A stretch of 64,000 nt of DNA from Bradyrhizobium sp. PSBB068 (GCA_016839165.1 CP069300.1:2852001-2916000); one strand, 5' to 3'. Positions 46,124 through 55,495 are shown, counted from the stretch's first letter. The notes: generated by a model not told the origin, from the sequence alone. Numbers and translations: made by a program.

Positions 46124-48361
46124 ATGACGGCGACCGAACAGCCGGACGATGACGTCACGGCGATGCTGCGGGATTCCTTGCGTGGATTCCTCGATGAGCA
46201 TTGGCGTCCGCGTGGCGCGATGGCGTCGTCTTCGCCGGACGAGATATCGGCGATCTGGCGCAAGCTGGTCGGGCAGGGCGTAGCCGCCCTCGGGGCGCAG
46301 GGGGATGAAGGCGGCCTTGCCGAAATCCTCGTCGTCATGGCCGAGCTTGGCCGGGCCGGATGTCCGGCGCCGATGTGGTCGGCGGCGCTGGCCAACCTTG
46401 CGATTTCCGGATCGCAGAGCGACGTCGTGACCGATCTGCTGGCGCGGCTGCATTCCGGGAAGGCGATTGTTGCCTTCTCGTTCGGTGCGCTGGATCCCGA
46501 TCGCGGCACCGGCTCGATCGAGGTCGCGATCAACGCGGCAACGGGCGTGCTCCGCTGCGTCGAGGCGGCGGGAAGTGCCACGCACCTCCTGGTCGCGCTG
46601 GATCGGGCTCATCTTGCGCTGATCGAGCTCGGCCGTCCCGGTGTCGAATGCGTTGCGACCCGTGCGATGGGGGCGTGGGGGCTCTACGAGATCCGGCTGA
46701 ACGCGGCGCCGCTCACACGGATTGCCGGAGGCGGCGTCGACCTCGACGAGCTCCGCATCAAGGGCAAGGCGATGTTGACCGCGCGCGCTTACGGTGCTGC
46801 GCGGCGCGCGTTCGAGCTGGCCGTCGACTACGCCAGGGAGCGACACCAGTTCGGGCAGCCGATCGGCAAGTTCCAGGCGATCCAGCACAAGCTGGCAAAT
46901 TGCCTGATCGCGCTCGAAGGCGTCAGGCTGATCCTCGATCACACCGCCAGATTGCATGATGGCGGCGATGCCGACTGGCGATATTTTGCCGATTGCGCGT
47001 CGGCGTTCTCCGGCAGTGCGCTGCGGCAGGTCGCGCTCGAGACGCAGCACACGTTCGGGGCGATCGGCTATGCCGAGGAGCACGAAGCGCCAATCCATTT
47101 CAAGCGCGTGCACCTCGATACGATCGCACTTGGTGGTGCGTCCGATGCGAAGCGCAGGTTGGCCGCTCGCCTCCTGGATGCGGGCGGCGCTGGGCTGCCG
47201 CAATACGACCTCGGGACTGCCGGAAACGCGTATCGTGAGCAGGTCCGGCGCTGGCTCGCGGAGAACTGGTCGGGACAACGGAAGGATGCGTTTGATCAGA
47301 AGCCGTTCACCAAGCGCGAATTCGATGCCGGCTTCGCCCGCGATATCGGCGAGACCGGGTGGATCGGCCTCGGCTGGCCGGAACGGTTCGGCGGCCAGGC
47401 ACGCTCCCCCCTCGAGCAGATCGCGTTCATGGAGACGATGGAGCAGGCCGAGGCGCCGCGGATCGGCGCCGCGATCCAGGCCAATGCGCTGATGATGTTC
47501 GGCACGCCGGAACAACAGCAGCAGTACCTTCCGGCGATTTTGCGCGGCGAGGCCATGCACGGCATGGGTTACAGCGAGCCGCAGGCGGGGTCCGACCTTG
47601 CGGCGTTGCGCACCAGCGCTGTGAGGGATGGCGATCACTGGCTGATCAACGGCCAGAAGATCTGGACCACCACCTGGTGGGGGAAATACATGTTCCTCGC
47701 GGCGCGGACCGACAAGGACGCCAAGCCGCCGCACGCCGGCATCAGCATGTTCATCGTGCCGATGGATGCGCCGGGCATCACGATCCGGCCGTCTGCCACG
47801 ATGTACGACGGCACCTTCGCCAACATCTTCTACGACAATGTCCGCATTCCCGCCGAGAACCTGGTCGGCGAGGTCAATGACGGCTGGAAGGTGCTGACCG
47901 GCGCGCTCGCGTTCGAGCGCGGCTTGGTCGGTGGCGGCATCGTCCTGAAGGTTGCGCACGCCTTCGAGCAATTGCGCGCGCATGTAATGGCGGGGGAAGG
48001 CGATCAGTCGCTGGCCGGCGAACCGATCGTCCGCGACAGGATGGCGACGCTGGCCTCGGAGATCGAGATCGGCCGTCTCTTGATGATGCATTGCGCCGAG
48101 CTTGCCGCCGGTGGCGTGACTCCGCCGGAATATGGCGCGATCAGCAAGGTGTTCTCAGGCGAACTGATGGAACGCTTCGGCGAGGCTGCGCTCGATATCC
48201 TCGGCATGCGCGCCGCGCTGTCCGAGCAGATGCCGGGCGCGATCGACAACGGCCGCTTTGAGCAGAACCTGCGGCATTCGCTGATGTGGGTCATCAGCAT
48301 CGGGACCAACGAAATCCAGCGCAGCCTGATCGCGCAACGCGCGCTCGGGCTGCCGAGATAG
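46124..48361 (+). CDS. Fused tandem acyl-CoA dehydrogenase (two ACAD modules)
   Basis: A 745-residue protein made of two acyl-CoA dehydrogenase modules. Module 1 (about 1-360) is divergent, with RAYGAARRAFELAVDYARER and GAIGYAEEHEAPIHFKRVHL near its end. Module 2 (about 370-745) is fuller, with [35 protein letters not shown], and ISIGTNEIQRSLIAQRALGL. It resembles fusions in which one half binds FAD-contacting residues and the other contributes the base, as in the FadE34/ChsE type acting on bulky or steroid acyl-CoA. ATG at 46124, three bases after a GTG. The CaiB gene follows 10 bases later. Confidence 0.85.
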   Translation: MTATEQPDDDVTAMLRDSLRGFLDEHWRPRGAMASSSPDEISAIWRKLVGQGVAALGAQGDEGGLAEILVVMAELGRAGCPAPMWSAALANLAISGSQSDVVTDLLARLHSGKAIVAFSFGALDPDRGTGSIEVAINAATGVLRCVEAAGSATHLLVALDRAHLALIELGRPGVECVATRAMGAWGLYEIRLNAAPLTRIAGGGVDLDELRIKGKAMLTARAYGAARRAFELAVDYARERHQFGQPIGKFQAIQHKLANCLIALEGVRLILDHTARLHDGGDADWRYFADCASAFSGSALRQVALETQHTFGAIGYAEEHEAPIHFKRVHLDTIALGGASDAKRRLAARLLDAGGAGLPQYDLGTAGNAYREQVRRWLAENWSGQRKDAFDQKPFTKREFDAGFARDIGETGWIGLGWPERFGGQARSPLEQIAFMETMEQAEAPRIGAAIQANALMMFGTPEQQQQYLPAILRGEAMHGMGYSEPQAGSDLAALRTSAVRDGDHWLINGQKIWTTTWWGKYMFLAARTDKDAKPPHAGISMFIVPMDAPGITIRPSATMYDGTFANIFYDNVRIPAENLVGEVNDGWKVLTGALAFERGLVGGGIVLKVAHAFEQLRAHVMAGEGDQSLAGEPIVRDRMATLASEIEIGRLLMMHCAELAAGGVTPPEYGAISKVFSGELMERFGEAALDILGMRAALSEQMPGAIDNGRFEQNLRHSLMWVISIGTNEIQRSLIAQRALGLPR

Positions 48362-48371
48362 GAGAGATCGG

Positions 48372-49565
48372 ATGCAGAAGGATGGCGACCGGGCGCCGCT
48401 CGCCGGGGTGCGTGTGCTGGATTTTTCCATCATGGTGGCGGGGCCGTATTGCGCGCGGCTGCTGGCGGACGTCGGCGCGGAGGTCATCAAGATCGAGCCG
48501 CCGGAGGGCGACGACATGCGACTGCGGACGCCGCTGCGTGACGGCCACAGCACCTATTTTGGCCAGCTCAATGCCGGCAAGCGCAGCCTGGCGCTGGACC
48601 TGAAGAACGCCGACGCCATCAAGCTGGTGCATCGCATGGTCGCGGAGGCGGACATTCTCGTCGAGAATTTTCGTCCTGGTGTCATGGAGCGGCTCGGCCT
48701 TGGCTATGAGGCGTTACGCGAGATCAACCCGCGGCTGATCTATTGCTCGATCTCGGGCTATGGCCAGTCAGGTCCCGCTGCCGAGCGGGCGGCTTATGCG
48801 ATGATCGTGCATGCCGAGAGTGGATTCGATACCTCGCTGATGCGCTATGCCGGCGACCGCGAGCGGCCCGCGGCGGGAGCGATCTTCGTCGCCGATATCC
48901 TCGGCGGCATTTTCGGCTATTCCGCGATCCAGACTGCGATGGTCCAGCGTGTGCGCACCGGCGAAGGGCAGCGCGTCGATGTGGCCTTGATGGACTGCAT
49001 GCTGAACCTGCTTGTCTACGAGCTTCAGGAAGCGCAATTCCCGATCCGAGCGCCGCGTCCGACCTATGGGCCGGTCCGCACCCGCGATGGCGATATCCTG
49101 ATCGCCCCGGTGACGCCGCGCAATTTTGCCGCGCTCTGCGAGGTCACCGGGCAGGAAGAGCTGGCGAACGATCCGCGTTTTGCGAGCATTCCGGCGCGCG
49201 GAGCCAATTGGTCCGCCATGATGCAGGTGATCGAGAAGTGGACGGAGCGTCACACCGCCGCCGAATGCATCGCGGCGCTCGATCGCGCCGGTGTGCCTTG
49301 CGCCGAATATCGGGCGCCGGGTGCGGCGCTGACCGATCCCCATCTGCGTCAACGGGGCGTATTCGGGACGGTCACGGATGGTGCCGGCGACTTCGTCGGC
49401 GTCAGCGCGCCATGGCAGATGTCGGGCGCCGATACGCCGATCGGCAGTCACGTGCCTGGCATCGGCGCACAGCGCGATGACGTGCTGTCGCAGATTCTGG
49501 GACTGTCGCCCGATGCCATCGCGACACTTGCCGCTGCGGGGACGTTTGGGAAGCCTGCGGCCTAA
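48372..49565 (+). CDS. CaiB/BaiF family CoA-transferase
   Basis: A 397-residue class III CoA-transferase. The N-terminal LAGVRVLDFSIMVAGPYCARLLADVGAEV block, NAGKRSLALDLKN, and VENFRPGVMERLGLGYEAL are family hallmarks; the catalytic aspartate expected near residue 170 lies in the segment HAESGFDTSLMRYAGDRERP, which differs from the usual Q-x-x-S-G-x-M pattern, so the active form should be checked. It moves CoA between acids; the acceptor may be the compound brought in by the nearby binding proteins. It ends 6 bases before the convergent MarR gene. Confidence 0.88.
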   Translation: MQKDGDRAPLAGVRVLDFSIMVAGPYCARLLADVGAEVIKIEPPEGDDMRLRTPLRDGHSTYFGQLNAGKRSLALDLKNADAIKLVHRMVAEADILVENFRPGVMERLGLGYEALREINPRLIYCSISGYGQSGPAAERAAYAMIVHAESGFDTSLMRYAGDRERPAAGAIFVADILGGIFGYSAIQTAMVQRVRTGEGQRVDVALMDCMLNLLVYELQEAQFPIRAPRPTYGPVRTRDGDILIAPVTPRNFAALCEVTGQEELANDPRFASIPARGANWSAMMQVIEKWTERHTAAECIAALDRAGVPCAEYRAPGAALTDPHLRQRGVFGTVTDGAGDFVGVSAPWQMSGADTPIGSHVPGIGAQRDDVLSQILGLSPDAIATLAAAGTFGKPAA

Positions 49566-49571
49566 GCGGGC

Positions 49572-50066
49572 TCAACGATCGGACGGAGCGTCCGGCGGCG
49601 GAGCCTTCGCGATCGCGAGCAGGCATTTCATGAAATGCGCGCGGTCCTCCTTGCGCAAGGGAGCCAGCATGATCTCTTGCAGCTGGGCGGCGGCCGGGAT
49701 CACGGCCAGCAGCGCTTCCTCACCCTTGGCGGTGATCTGCACCTGGAGCGAGCGGCGGTCGTCGGGATTGTCCTTCTTCGCGACCAGCCGGCGCGCCACC
49801 ATCCGCTTCAGCATTTCGCTCAGCGTATTGCGGTCGCAACTGATCCGGTCCGCCAATACGGAGGGGGTGAGCGGACCCAACTGATACAGCGCCATCAGCA
49901 CGCCGAACTGCCGCGGCGTGATGTCGCTCTGCCGCGTCATGCTTTGATAGAGTCCGTCGTAGCGGGCCTCCAGCAGCCGCAGCAGAAATCCGACGCCGCC
50001 TTCGAGTTGCCAGTCGCGCGCAACGTCTGCGGCCGAGCTGGTCTTCTTTGCCCTGTCGGCTGCCAT
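49572..50066 (-). CDS. MarR-family transcriptional regulator
   Basis: A 164-residue MarR regulator with the core ITPRQFGVLMALYQLGPLTP, VLADRISCDRNTLSEMLKRM and the wing KKDNPDDRRSLQVQITAKGE. MarR proteins near Rieske/CoA-ligase genes usually respond to aromatic acids or their CoA esters. ATG at 50066 is used; a GTG at 50090 in the same frame is the alternative. It is divergent from the HicB-like and Rieske oxygenase genes; the 196-bp gap contains an AT-rich TACGTATACGTA palindrome near 50215 that may be its operator. Confidence 0.88.
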   Translation of the reverse strand: MAADRAKKTSSAADVARDWQLEGGVGFLLRLLEARYDGLYQSMTRQSDITPRQFGVLMALYQLGPLTPSVLADRISCDRNTLSEMLKRMVARRLVAKKDNPDDRRSLQVQITAKGEEALLAVIPAAAQLQEIMLAPLRKEDRAHFMKCLLAIAKAPPPDAPSDR

Positions 50067-50213
50067 GCCGTTGTTCGACCCCGATTTCACGAATTCGCGT
50101 TAGCCGTTAGCAGCTTGGCCTGACGTCCTCAACCCTGCGATCAATCGCACCCGGGCCTGTTCCCGGAGCGGCGCAATGGTTTTCGGCCCTTGTCAGCCAT
50201 CCGGCCATGTAGT

Positions 50214-50225
50214 ACGTATACGTAT
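50214..50225. promoter_or_regulatory. TACGTATACGTA palindrome upstream of the oxygenase operon
   Basis: A perfect 12-bp palindrome in an otherwise GC-rich gap between the MarR gene and the HicB-like/Rieske genes, about 38 bases before the first start codon. It fits a MarR-type operator by position; the link is inference. Confidence 0.45.
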
Positions 50226-50262
50226 CAAATAGACGCGAAGACGTCGTTCAGGGAGGTTGCCG

Positions 50263-50586
50263 TTGGAGCTGCGCGAGCTGCTGTCGATTCCCTATCTGCT
50301 CGAGGCCGAGGCGGGCGAGACCGAACCGGGACATTGGCGGATTCGTCTCGCCTATCCGGAGCTTCCGGGATGCACGGCCGAGGCGGCCGTCGTCGAGGAT
50401 GCCCTCAGGGCGCTCGAGCGGCGGCGCATCGAGCTGATCGTGGGCCTGGTGGAGGAGGGCAAGCAACCTCCCGTTCCACGCCAGCCGCTCGCCGCATCCG
50501 ATCCGCTTTGGACCGCACAGGATCTCGGGTTGTCCGACCGCGTCGCCGCACTTCTCGGCGCAACGGCCCCGACAGCACGCAATTGA
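50263..50586 (+). CDS. Small HicB-like protein preceding the Rieske oxygenase
   Basis: A 107-residue protein whose core YPELPGCTAEAAVVEDALRA, then RIELIVGLVEEGKQPPVP, matches the HicB fold (FPDLPGC...EEAL...ALE...LEEGEPIP). HicB proteins are usually antitoxins of HicA, but here there is no HicA gene; instead it is 12 bases from a Rieske oxygenase gene. The TTG at 50263 is supported by a GGGAGG 6 bases upstream. Function is unknown: possibly an accessory or regulatory protein. Confidence 0.6.
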   Translation: MELRELLSIPYLLEAEAGETEPGHWRIRLAYPELPGCTAEAAVVEDALRALERRRIELIVGLVEEGKQPPVPRQPLAASDPLWTAQDLGLSDRVAALLGATAPTARN

Positions 50587-50598
50587 AGGAGACAAACC

Positions 50599-51918
50599 AT
50601 GCTCTCGCGCGAAGACAATGAACGCCTGGTAAGGGTCGGCAAAGGCACGCCGCTCGGCGATCTGTTTCGGCTGTACTGGATTCCGTTCCTGCCGTCGGCG
50701 GATCTCGCCAAGGACGGACAGCCCAGGCGCATCCGTTTGCTCGGCGAGGATCTGGTCGCTTTCCGTGACACCGAAGGTCGCGTCGGGCTGGTCGACCAGG
50801 CCTGTCCGCATCGCGGCGCGCCGCTGATCTTCGCACGAAACGAGGATTGCGGGCTGCGCTGCGTCTATCACGGCTGGAAGTTCGACGTCACCGGCGCGGT
50901 GACGGACATGCCGGCGGAGCCGGTACGCAGCCGCCTCAAGGAGCGGGTGCGGATCAAGGCCTATCCCTGCAAGGAGCGCAACGGAATGATCTGGACCTAT
51001 ATGGGGCCCGACCAGGTCGAGCTTCCGCCCTTGCCGAACCTCGAATGGAATCTGGTGCCGGCCGAGCAGGTGCACATCTCGGTGCGCGTGCAGGAGTGCA
51101 ACTGGTTGCAGGCGGTCGAGGGCGAGATCGACTCCGCGCACGCGCCATTGCTGCACGGGCGGCTCGACGCGCAGGGCACCACCAACGCCTGGATCCAGAA
51201 GCGCGACCTGCGGCCGACCTTCGAATGCATCAAGCAGGACTTCGGCATGAGCATCGCCGCGCGGCGCAACTACGACGCCAACACGCTGTACTGGCGGGTC
51301 AACCAGTTCATGCTGCCGTTCTATACGCTGGTGCCTCCACTATCACCGTTCCCCGACCTGAGCGGGCATGCCTGGGTGCCGATCGACGATGAGAACACGC
51401 TCTGCATCATGTTCTCCTATCATCCGTCGGAACCGCTGCTGGAGAAAACCCGGCAAGTGTTCGCGGAGGGGCACAAGGGCCGCGAAAGCGGCCACGCCAG
51501 CCGGCATGCGCTGGTGCAGCATCCGGTGACGGTGCCGTATGCCGGCTACTGGACCAAATACAATCCGCAGAACGGTTTCCAGTTCGACTACGAGGCGCAG
51601 CGGACCACCTGGTTCTCGGGCCTGCCGGGGCTCTGGGTGCAGGACGGCGCCTGTCAGAGCGGCGTCTCGCCGATCTTCGACCGCACCAAGGAGACGCTCT
51701 GCTCCAGCGATACCGGCATCGCGATGACGCGGCGCTTCATTCTGGAGGCGCTCGGTGCCTATCGCGATCACGCGATCAAGCCAAAGGGAGTCTCGGACCC
51801 CGACGTGTTCATGGTGCGGGCGGTGTCGCTGCGGCTGCCGCCGGAGGATTCCTGGGTCGATGTCGGAGCGCCGTTCATGCGGGCGAAGCTCGGCGCCGAT
51901 TTCGGGTACGAGCTGTGA
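50599..51918 (+). CDS. Rieske non-haem iron oxygenase, phthalate-dioxygenase type large subunit
   Basis: A 439-residue ring-hydroxylating oxygenase subunit. The Rieske 2Fe-2S ligands are C69-x-H71 and C88-x2-H91 in ACPHRGAPL and CVYHGWKFD. The mononuclear iron site is D178-x2-H181-x4-H186 in EIDSAHAPLLH. The motif pattern and length match the one-component (alpha-only) phthalate 4,5-dioxygenase/vanillate O-demethylase group, which uses a separate PDR reductase. Such a reductase is encoded in the next gene, overlapping by four bases. The substrate is probably an aromatic or phenoxy acid, but this cannot be read from sequence. Confidence 0.92.
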   Translation: MLSREDNERLVRVGKGTPLGDLFRLYWIPFLPSADLAKDGQPRRIRLLGEDLVAFRDTEGRVGLVDQACPHRGAPLIFARNEDCGLRCVYHGWKFDVTGAVTDMPAEPVRSRLKERVRIKAYPCKERNGMIWTYMGPDQVELPPLPNLEWNLVPAEQVHISVRVQECNWLQAVEGEIDSAHAPLLHGRLDAQGTTNAWIQKRDLRPTFECIKQDFGMSIAARRNYDANTLYWRVNQFMLPFYTLVPPLSPFPDLSGHAWVPIDDENTLCIMFSYHPSEPLLEKTRQVFAEGHKGRESGHASRHALVQHPVTVPYAGYWTKYNPQNGFQFDYEAQRTTWFSGLPGLWVQDGACQSGVSPIFDRTKETLCSSDTGIAMTRRFILEALGAYRDHAIKPKGVSDPDVFMVRAVSLRLPPEDSWVDVGAPFMRAKLGADFGYEL

Positions 51919-52880
51919 GCGCATCCGGCCATACGGCCGACACGCAGCAGGTGCTGGTCAAGCGCATCGGCTACGAGGCCGAGCGGATCAATTCCTATGA
52001 ACTGATCGGACGGGCCGGCAGCGAGCTTGCCCCGTTCACGGCCGGCAGCCATATCGACCTGCATCTGCCGAACGGCATGATCCGCAGCTACTCGCTGATC
52101 AACGATCAGCGCGAGCGGCATCGCTATGTCATCGCGGTGCACAGGGATGCCGAGAGCCGTGGCGGCTCGAGCCTTGTTCACGACGCTATCAGGGTGGGGG
52201 ACGTCATGACGATCTCCATGCCGCGCAATAACTTCGCGCTTCATGAAGAGGCCGAGCACTCGGTCCTGATCGCTGGCGGGATCGGCATCACGCCGCTGCT
52301 GTCAATGATCCGGCGCCTGGAAGCGCTTGGGCGCCGCTGGGAGCTGTTCTACGCCGCGAGGACGCGTGCCGCGGCCGCATTTCTCGACGAGCTCGGCGCG
52401 TATCGATCGAGGGTACATCTCGATTTCGACGACGAGCGAGCGGGACGCGTGTTCGATCTCCCGGCAATCGTCGGGAGCGCACTGGCGCACACGCATCTCT
52501 ACTGCTGCGGACCGGTGCCGATGCTCGCGGCATTCGAGGCGGCGACGGCCGGTCGCCTGGCCGATCATGTGCATGTCGAATATTTCAAGGCGCGGGAAGC
52601 GCCGGCAACTGAAGGCGGCTTCGAGGTCAGGCTCGCGCGAAGCAATCGGACCGTTGCGGTCGAGGCCGGAAAGACCATACTCGACGCGTTGCTGGATGCC
52701 GGCATTGCCGCGAACTACGCCTGCACCGAAGGCGTCTGCGGCACCTGCGAGACGCGCGTGCTCGACGGCTTACCCGACCATCGCGATCAGTTTCTCAGCC
52801 AAGAGGAGCAGGCGGCAAACAAGAGCGTGATGATCTGCTGCTCGGGCGCGAAGTCCCGCACGCTGGTGCTCGATCTCTGA
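51915..52880 (+). CDS. PDR/VanB-type reductase (flavin, NAD and 2Fe-2S ferredoxin domains)
   Basis: A 321-residue electron-transfer protein passing electrons from NAD(P)H to the Rieske oxygenase. The flavin segment RSYSLINDQRER near residue 56, NAD motif LIAGGIGITPLLSMIRRL near 116, and C-terminal plant-type ferredoxin cysteines in ACTEGVCGTCETRVL and CCSGAKSRTL are in the PDR order (flavin, NAD, ferredoxin). Start is GTG at 51915 inside the oxygenase stop codon (GTGA), showing coupled translation. Confidence 0.92.
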   Translation: MSASGHTADTQQVLVKRIGYEAERINSYELIGRAGSELAPFTAGSHIDLHLPNGMIRSYSLINDQRERHRYVIAVHRDAESRGGSSLVHDAIRVGDVMTISMPRNNFALHEEAEHSVLIAGGIGITPLLSMIRRLEALGRRWELFYAARTRAAAAFLDELGAYRSRVHLDFDDERAGRVFDLPAIVGSALAHTHLYCCGPVPMLAAFEAATAGRLADHVHVEYFKAREAPATEGGFEVRLARSNRTVAVEAGKTILDALLDAGIAANYACTEGVCGTCETRVLDGLPDHRDQFLSQEEQAANKSVMICCSGAKSRTLVLDL

Positions 52881-52909
52881 AAACAACAACACAGGATGGG
52901 TGGAAACAA

Positions 52910-54133
52910 GTGAACTATCTCTCTCGCATTCTCGCGTTGTCGCTGCTGGCCGCCTGCGCGGCCTCTCCGGCATCGGCGGACGCCGCGCGCTCTCTGAAGA
53001 TCGGCGTACTCAACGACGCGTCCGGCCCTTATTCGGACAATGCCGGTGAGGGGTCTGTGACGGCGGCCAAGATGGCGGCCGAGGATTTCATGCGGCTGCA
53101 CCCGGACTTCAGGGTCGAGATCGTATCGGCCGACCACCAGAACAAGGCAGACGTCGGCGCCGCGATCGCGCGGCGCTGGATCGGTCAGGAGAAGGTCGAT
53201 GCGGTCGCCGACGTGCCGAACTCGGCCGTCGGGCTCGCCGTCAACGAGGTCGTGCGCGGCACCAAGGCGGCGCTGATCGCATCGAGCGCGGCTTCCTCCG
53301 ACCTGACCGGCAAATACTGCTCGCCGAACACGATCCAGTGGACCTTCGATACCTGGGCGGCCTCGCACACGATCGGCGCCTATCTGGTACGGCACGGCGG
53401 CACGAAATGGTATTTCATCGCCACCGACAATGCGCTCGGCAAATCGATGGTGCGCGACGGGACGGCGGTGATCGGCGCCGGCGGCGGCAGCGTTCTCGGA
53501 TCGGTCAATGTGCCGATCAACAACGCGGACTATGCGTCGTTCATCCTGCAGGCCGACGGTTCCGGCGCCGACGTGATCGCGTTCGCCACTGCGGGCGGCG
53601 ACACCGTCAGCCTGATCAAGCAATCCGCAGAGTTCGGGCTGAAGCAGAGCGGGCGGATCTTCGCGGCGCTGCTGACCACCACCAACGATGTCGAGTCCAG
53701 CGGGCTCGCGGTCGGGGAGGGGCTGATCATCACCCAGCCGTTCTATTGGGATCTCAACGATGCCAGCCGCGCCTGGTCGGCCAGGTTTAGCGAGCGGCAG
53801 CACGGGCAGTCGCCGACAGCATTTCATGCCGGCGTCTATTCCTCGGTGCTGGCCTATCTGAATGCGGCGCAGGCCGTCGGAACCAATGATGCGCAGGCGG
53901 TGATCCGCAAGCTGAAGGAGAACCCGATCGATGACGCCTTGTTCGGGCCGGTCGTGGTGCGCGCGGACGGCCGCGCCATCCACAACATGTACATCTTCAA
54001 GGCGAAGAGCCCGAATGCGTCGAAGAGCAAATGGGATCTGCTCGAGCAGGTCGGCGTGCTCGCGGGCCCGGAGGCGTTTCGGCCGCTCGACCAGGGCGGT
54101 TGCTCCCTCGTCGAGCCACCGAAGAGCAATTGA
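52910..54133 (+). CDS. Periplasmic binding protein of a Liv-type ABC transporter
   Basis: A 407-residue substrate-binding protein. The leader NYLSRILALSLLAACAASPA can end at ASA|D, or at the cysteine of LAAC if it is a lipoprotein. The mature core begins KIGVLNDASGPYSDNAGEGS and contains KADVGAAIARRWIGQEKVDA and VPVLV-type hinge strands. This group resembles binding proteins for aromatic acids or amides. Again there is no permease or ATPase gene nearby. Start is GTG 52910; it belongs to the oxygenase operon and likely captures its substrate. Confidence 0.88.
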   Translation: MNYLSRILALSLLAACAASPASADAARSLKIGVLNDASGPYSDNAGEGSVTAAKMAAEDFMRLHPDFRVEIVSADHQNKADVGAAIARRWIGQEKVDAVADVPNSAVGLAVNEVVRGTKAALIASSAASSDLTGKYCSPNTIQWTFDTWAASHTIGAYLVRHGGTKWYFIATDNALGKSMVRDGTAVIGAGGGSVLGSVNVPINNADYASFILQADGSGADVIAFATAGGDTVSLIKQSAEFGLKQSGRIFAALLTTTNDVESSGLAVGEGLIITQPFYWDLNDASRAWSARFSERQHGQSPTAFHAGVYSSVLAYLNAAQAVGTNDAQAVIRKLKENPIDDALFGPVVVRADGRAIHNMYIFKAKSPNASKSKWDLLEQVGVLAGPEAFRPLDQGGCSLVEPPKSN

Positions 54134-54178
54134 CGACGACGGCCGCGAACGCCGATCAACCTTTCTCAAGACGTACGG

Positions 54179-55483
54179 ATGTCTCACATGCTGGATCAGC
54201 TGGAAGCCGAATTTCCCGAGCACACGCCTCGTCCGGCCGGCGCGCCGAGGGCGCTTGAGGGAATCCGGGTGATCGATTTTTCGCACTTCATCGCGGGTCC
54301 GTTCGCAACCATGATCCTGGCCGACATGGGCGCTGAGGTGATCAAGGTCGAGGCGCCTGGCCGGGGCGACGATCTGCGCCGGTATCCTCCGCTGCATCCC
54401 GATCTCAGGCACGGTGCGCCGTTCCTCTGGACCAACCGTAACAAGCGCAGTGTTGCCCTCGATCTCAAGTCCCCGGAAGGTCTGGAGGTTGCCCGTGAGC
54501 TGATCGCGACGGCGGATGTCCTGGTCGAGAATTTTTCGGCGAGCGTGATGGCGCGGCTCGGGCTCGACTACGAGAGTTGCCGCCAGATCAAACCCGAGAT
54601 CATCTACTGCTCGGTGTCCGCCTATGGCCGTGACGGGGCGTTCTCCGACCGGCTCGGCTTCGATCCGATTGCGCAGGTCGAGAGCGGCTTCGTGTCAATG
54701 AACGGCTATGCCGACCGGGAGGGTGTGCGGGCCCTATCGCCGGTGATGGACATCAGCACCGCGATGATGGCCAGCAATGCGATCCTCGGCGCGTTGTTCG
54801 CGCGCGAGCGCAGCGGGCAGGGCCAAGCCATCGAGGTGTCGCTGTTCGAGAATGCCGTCCTGATGACCGGCTACGCGACGATGCAGTCGCTGTTCAATAA
54901 TGCGGATCCAAGGCGAAGCGGCAACACCAGCCCGGACACCTGTCCGTCTGGCGTGTTCCTGGCGAGCGATTGTTCGTTCTATATCAACTGCGGCAATGAC
55001 AAGATCTTTCATCGCCTGATGGCGCAGGTGCTCGAGCGTGAAGATCTTGCGGCGGCTGAGATCTACGCAACCGGCCCCGATCGAATCCGCCGGCGCGAGG
55101 AACTGTTCGCAATTCTCGGCGATGCCTTCGCCCGGCAGCCCTGGTCGCACTGGCAGGCGCGGATGCGGGCGGCTGGCGTGCCCTGCGGCCAGGTGCGGAG
55201 CGTCACCGAGGCGATCCGCTCGCCGGAGGCAAGGGAGCGCGGGATCGTCACAAGGATCCCGCACGAGACGGTGGGCTGGGTGCCGAATGTCAACCTGCCG
55301 ATCCGCTATTCGCGGACGCCGATCGTCGATCCCGTCGCGGCGCCGGCCGTCGGCCAGCATACCGAAGACGTGCTGCGTGAGCTGCTCGGCTATGACGACG
55401 CGCGCATTGCGCAGCTGGCGGCGGGCGGTGCTTTCGGCAGCCAGCCATCGCGAGAGGCGGTCAAGGAGGATACCAAACCGTGA
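54179..55483 (+). CDS. CaiB/BaiF family CoA-transferase
   Basis: A 434-residue class III CoA-transferase, separate from the one at 48372. Blocks IRVIDFSHFIAGPFATMILA, NRNKRSVALDLKSPEG and VENFSASVMARLGLDYESC match the family. It probably attaches CoA to the substrate or product of the Rieske oxygenase. It starts 45 bases after the binding-protein gene. The donor and acceptor are unknown. Confidence 0.88.
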   Translation: MSHMLDQLEAEFPEHTPRPAGAPRALEGIRVIDFSHFIAGPFATMILADMGAEVIKVEAPGRGDDLRRYPPLHPDLRHGAPFLWTNRNKRSVALDLKSPEGLEVARELIATADVLVENFSASVMARLGLDYESCRQIKPEIIYCSVSAYGRDGAFSDRLGFDPIAQVESGFVSMNGYADREGVRALSPVMDISTAMMASNAILGALFARERSGQGQAIEVSLFENAVLMTGYATMQSLFNNADPRRSGNTSPDTCPSGVFLASDCSFYINCGNDKIFHRLMAQVLEREDLAAAEIYATGPDRIRRREELFAILGDAFARQPWSHWQARMRAAGVPCGQVRSVTEAIRSPEARERGIVTRIPHETVGWVPNVNLPIRYSRTPIVDPVAAPAVGQHTEDVLRELLGYDDARIAQLAAGGAFGSQPSREAVKEDTKP

Positions 55484-55495
55484 CGGTGCGCGCGT

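Noticed and set aside
45011..48091. 1026-codon open frame on the minus strand
   Set aside because: It is antisense to the GntR, hydratase and fused ACAD genes, has low-complexity Arg/Asp-rich composition with no domains, and is an artefact of GC-rich third positions.
50263..50586. HicAB toxin-antitoxin module
   Set aside because: No HicA-like double-stranded-RNA-binding fold gene lies on either side.
52787..54412. 541-codon minus-strand frame opposite the binding protein
   Set aside because: Antisense shadow; the plus-strand frame has a signal peptide and clear family motifs.
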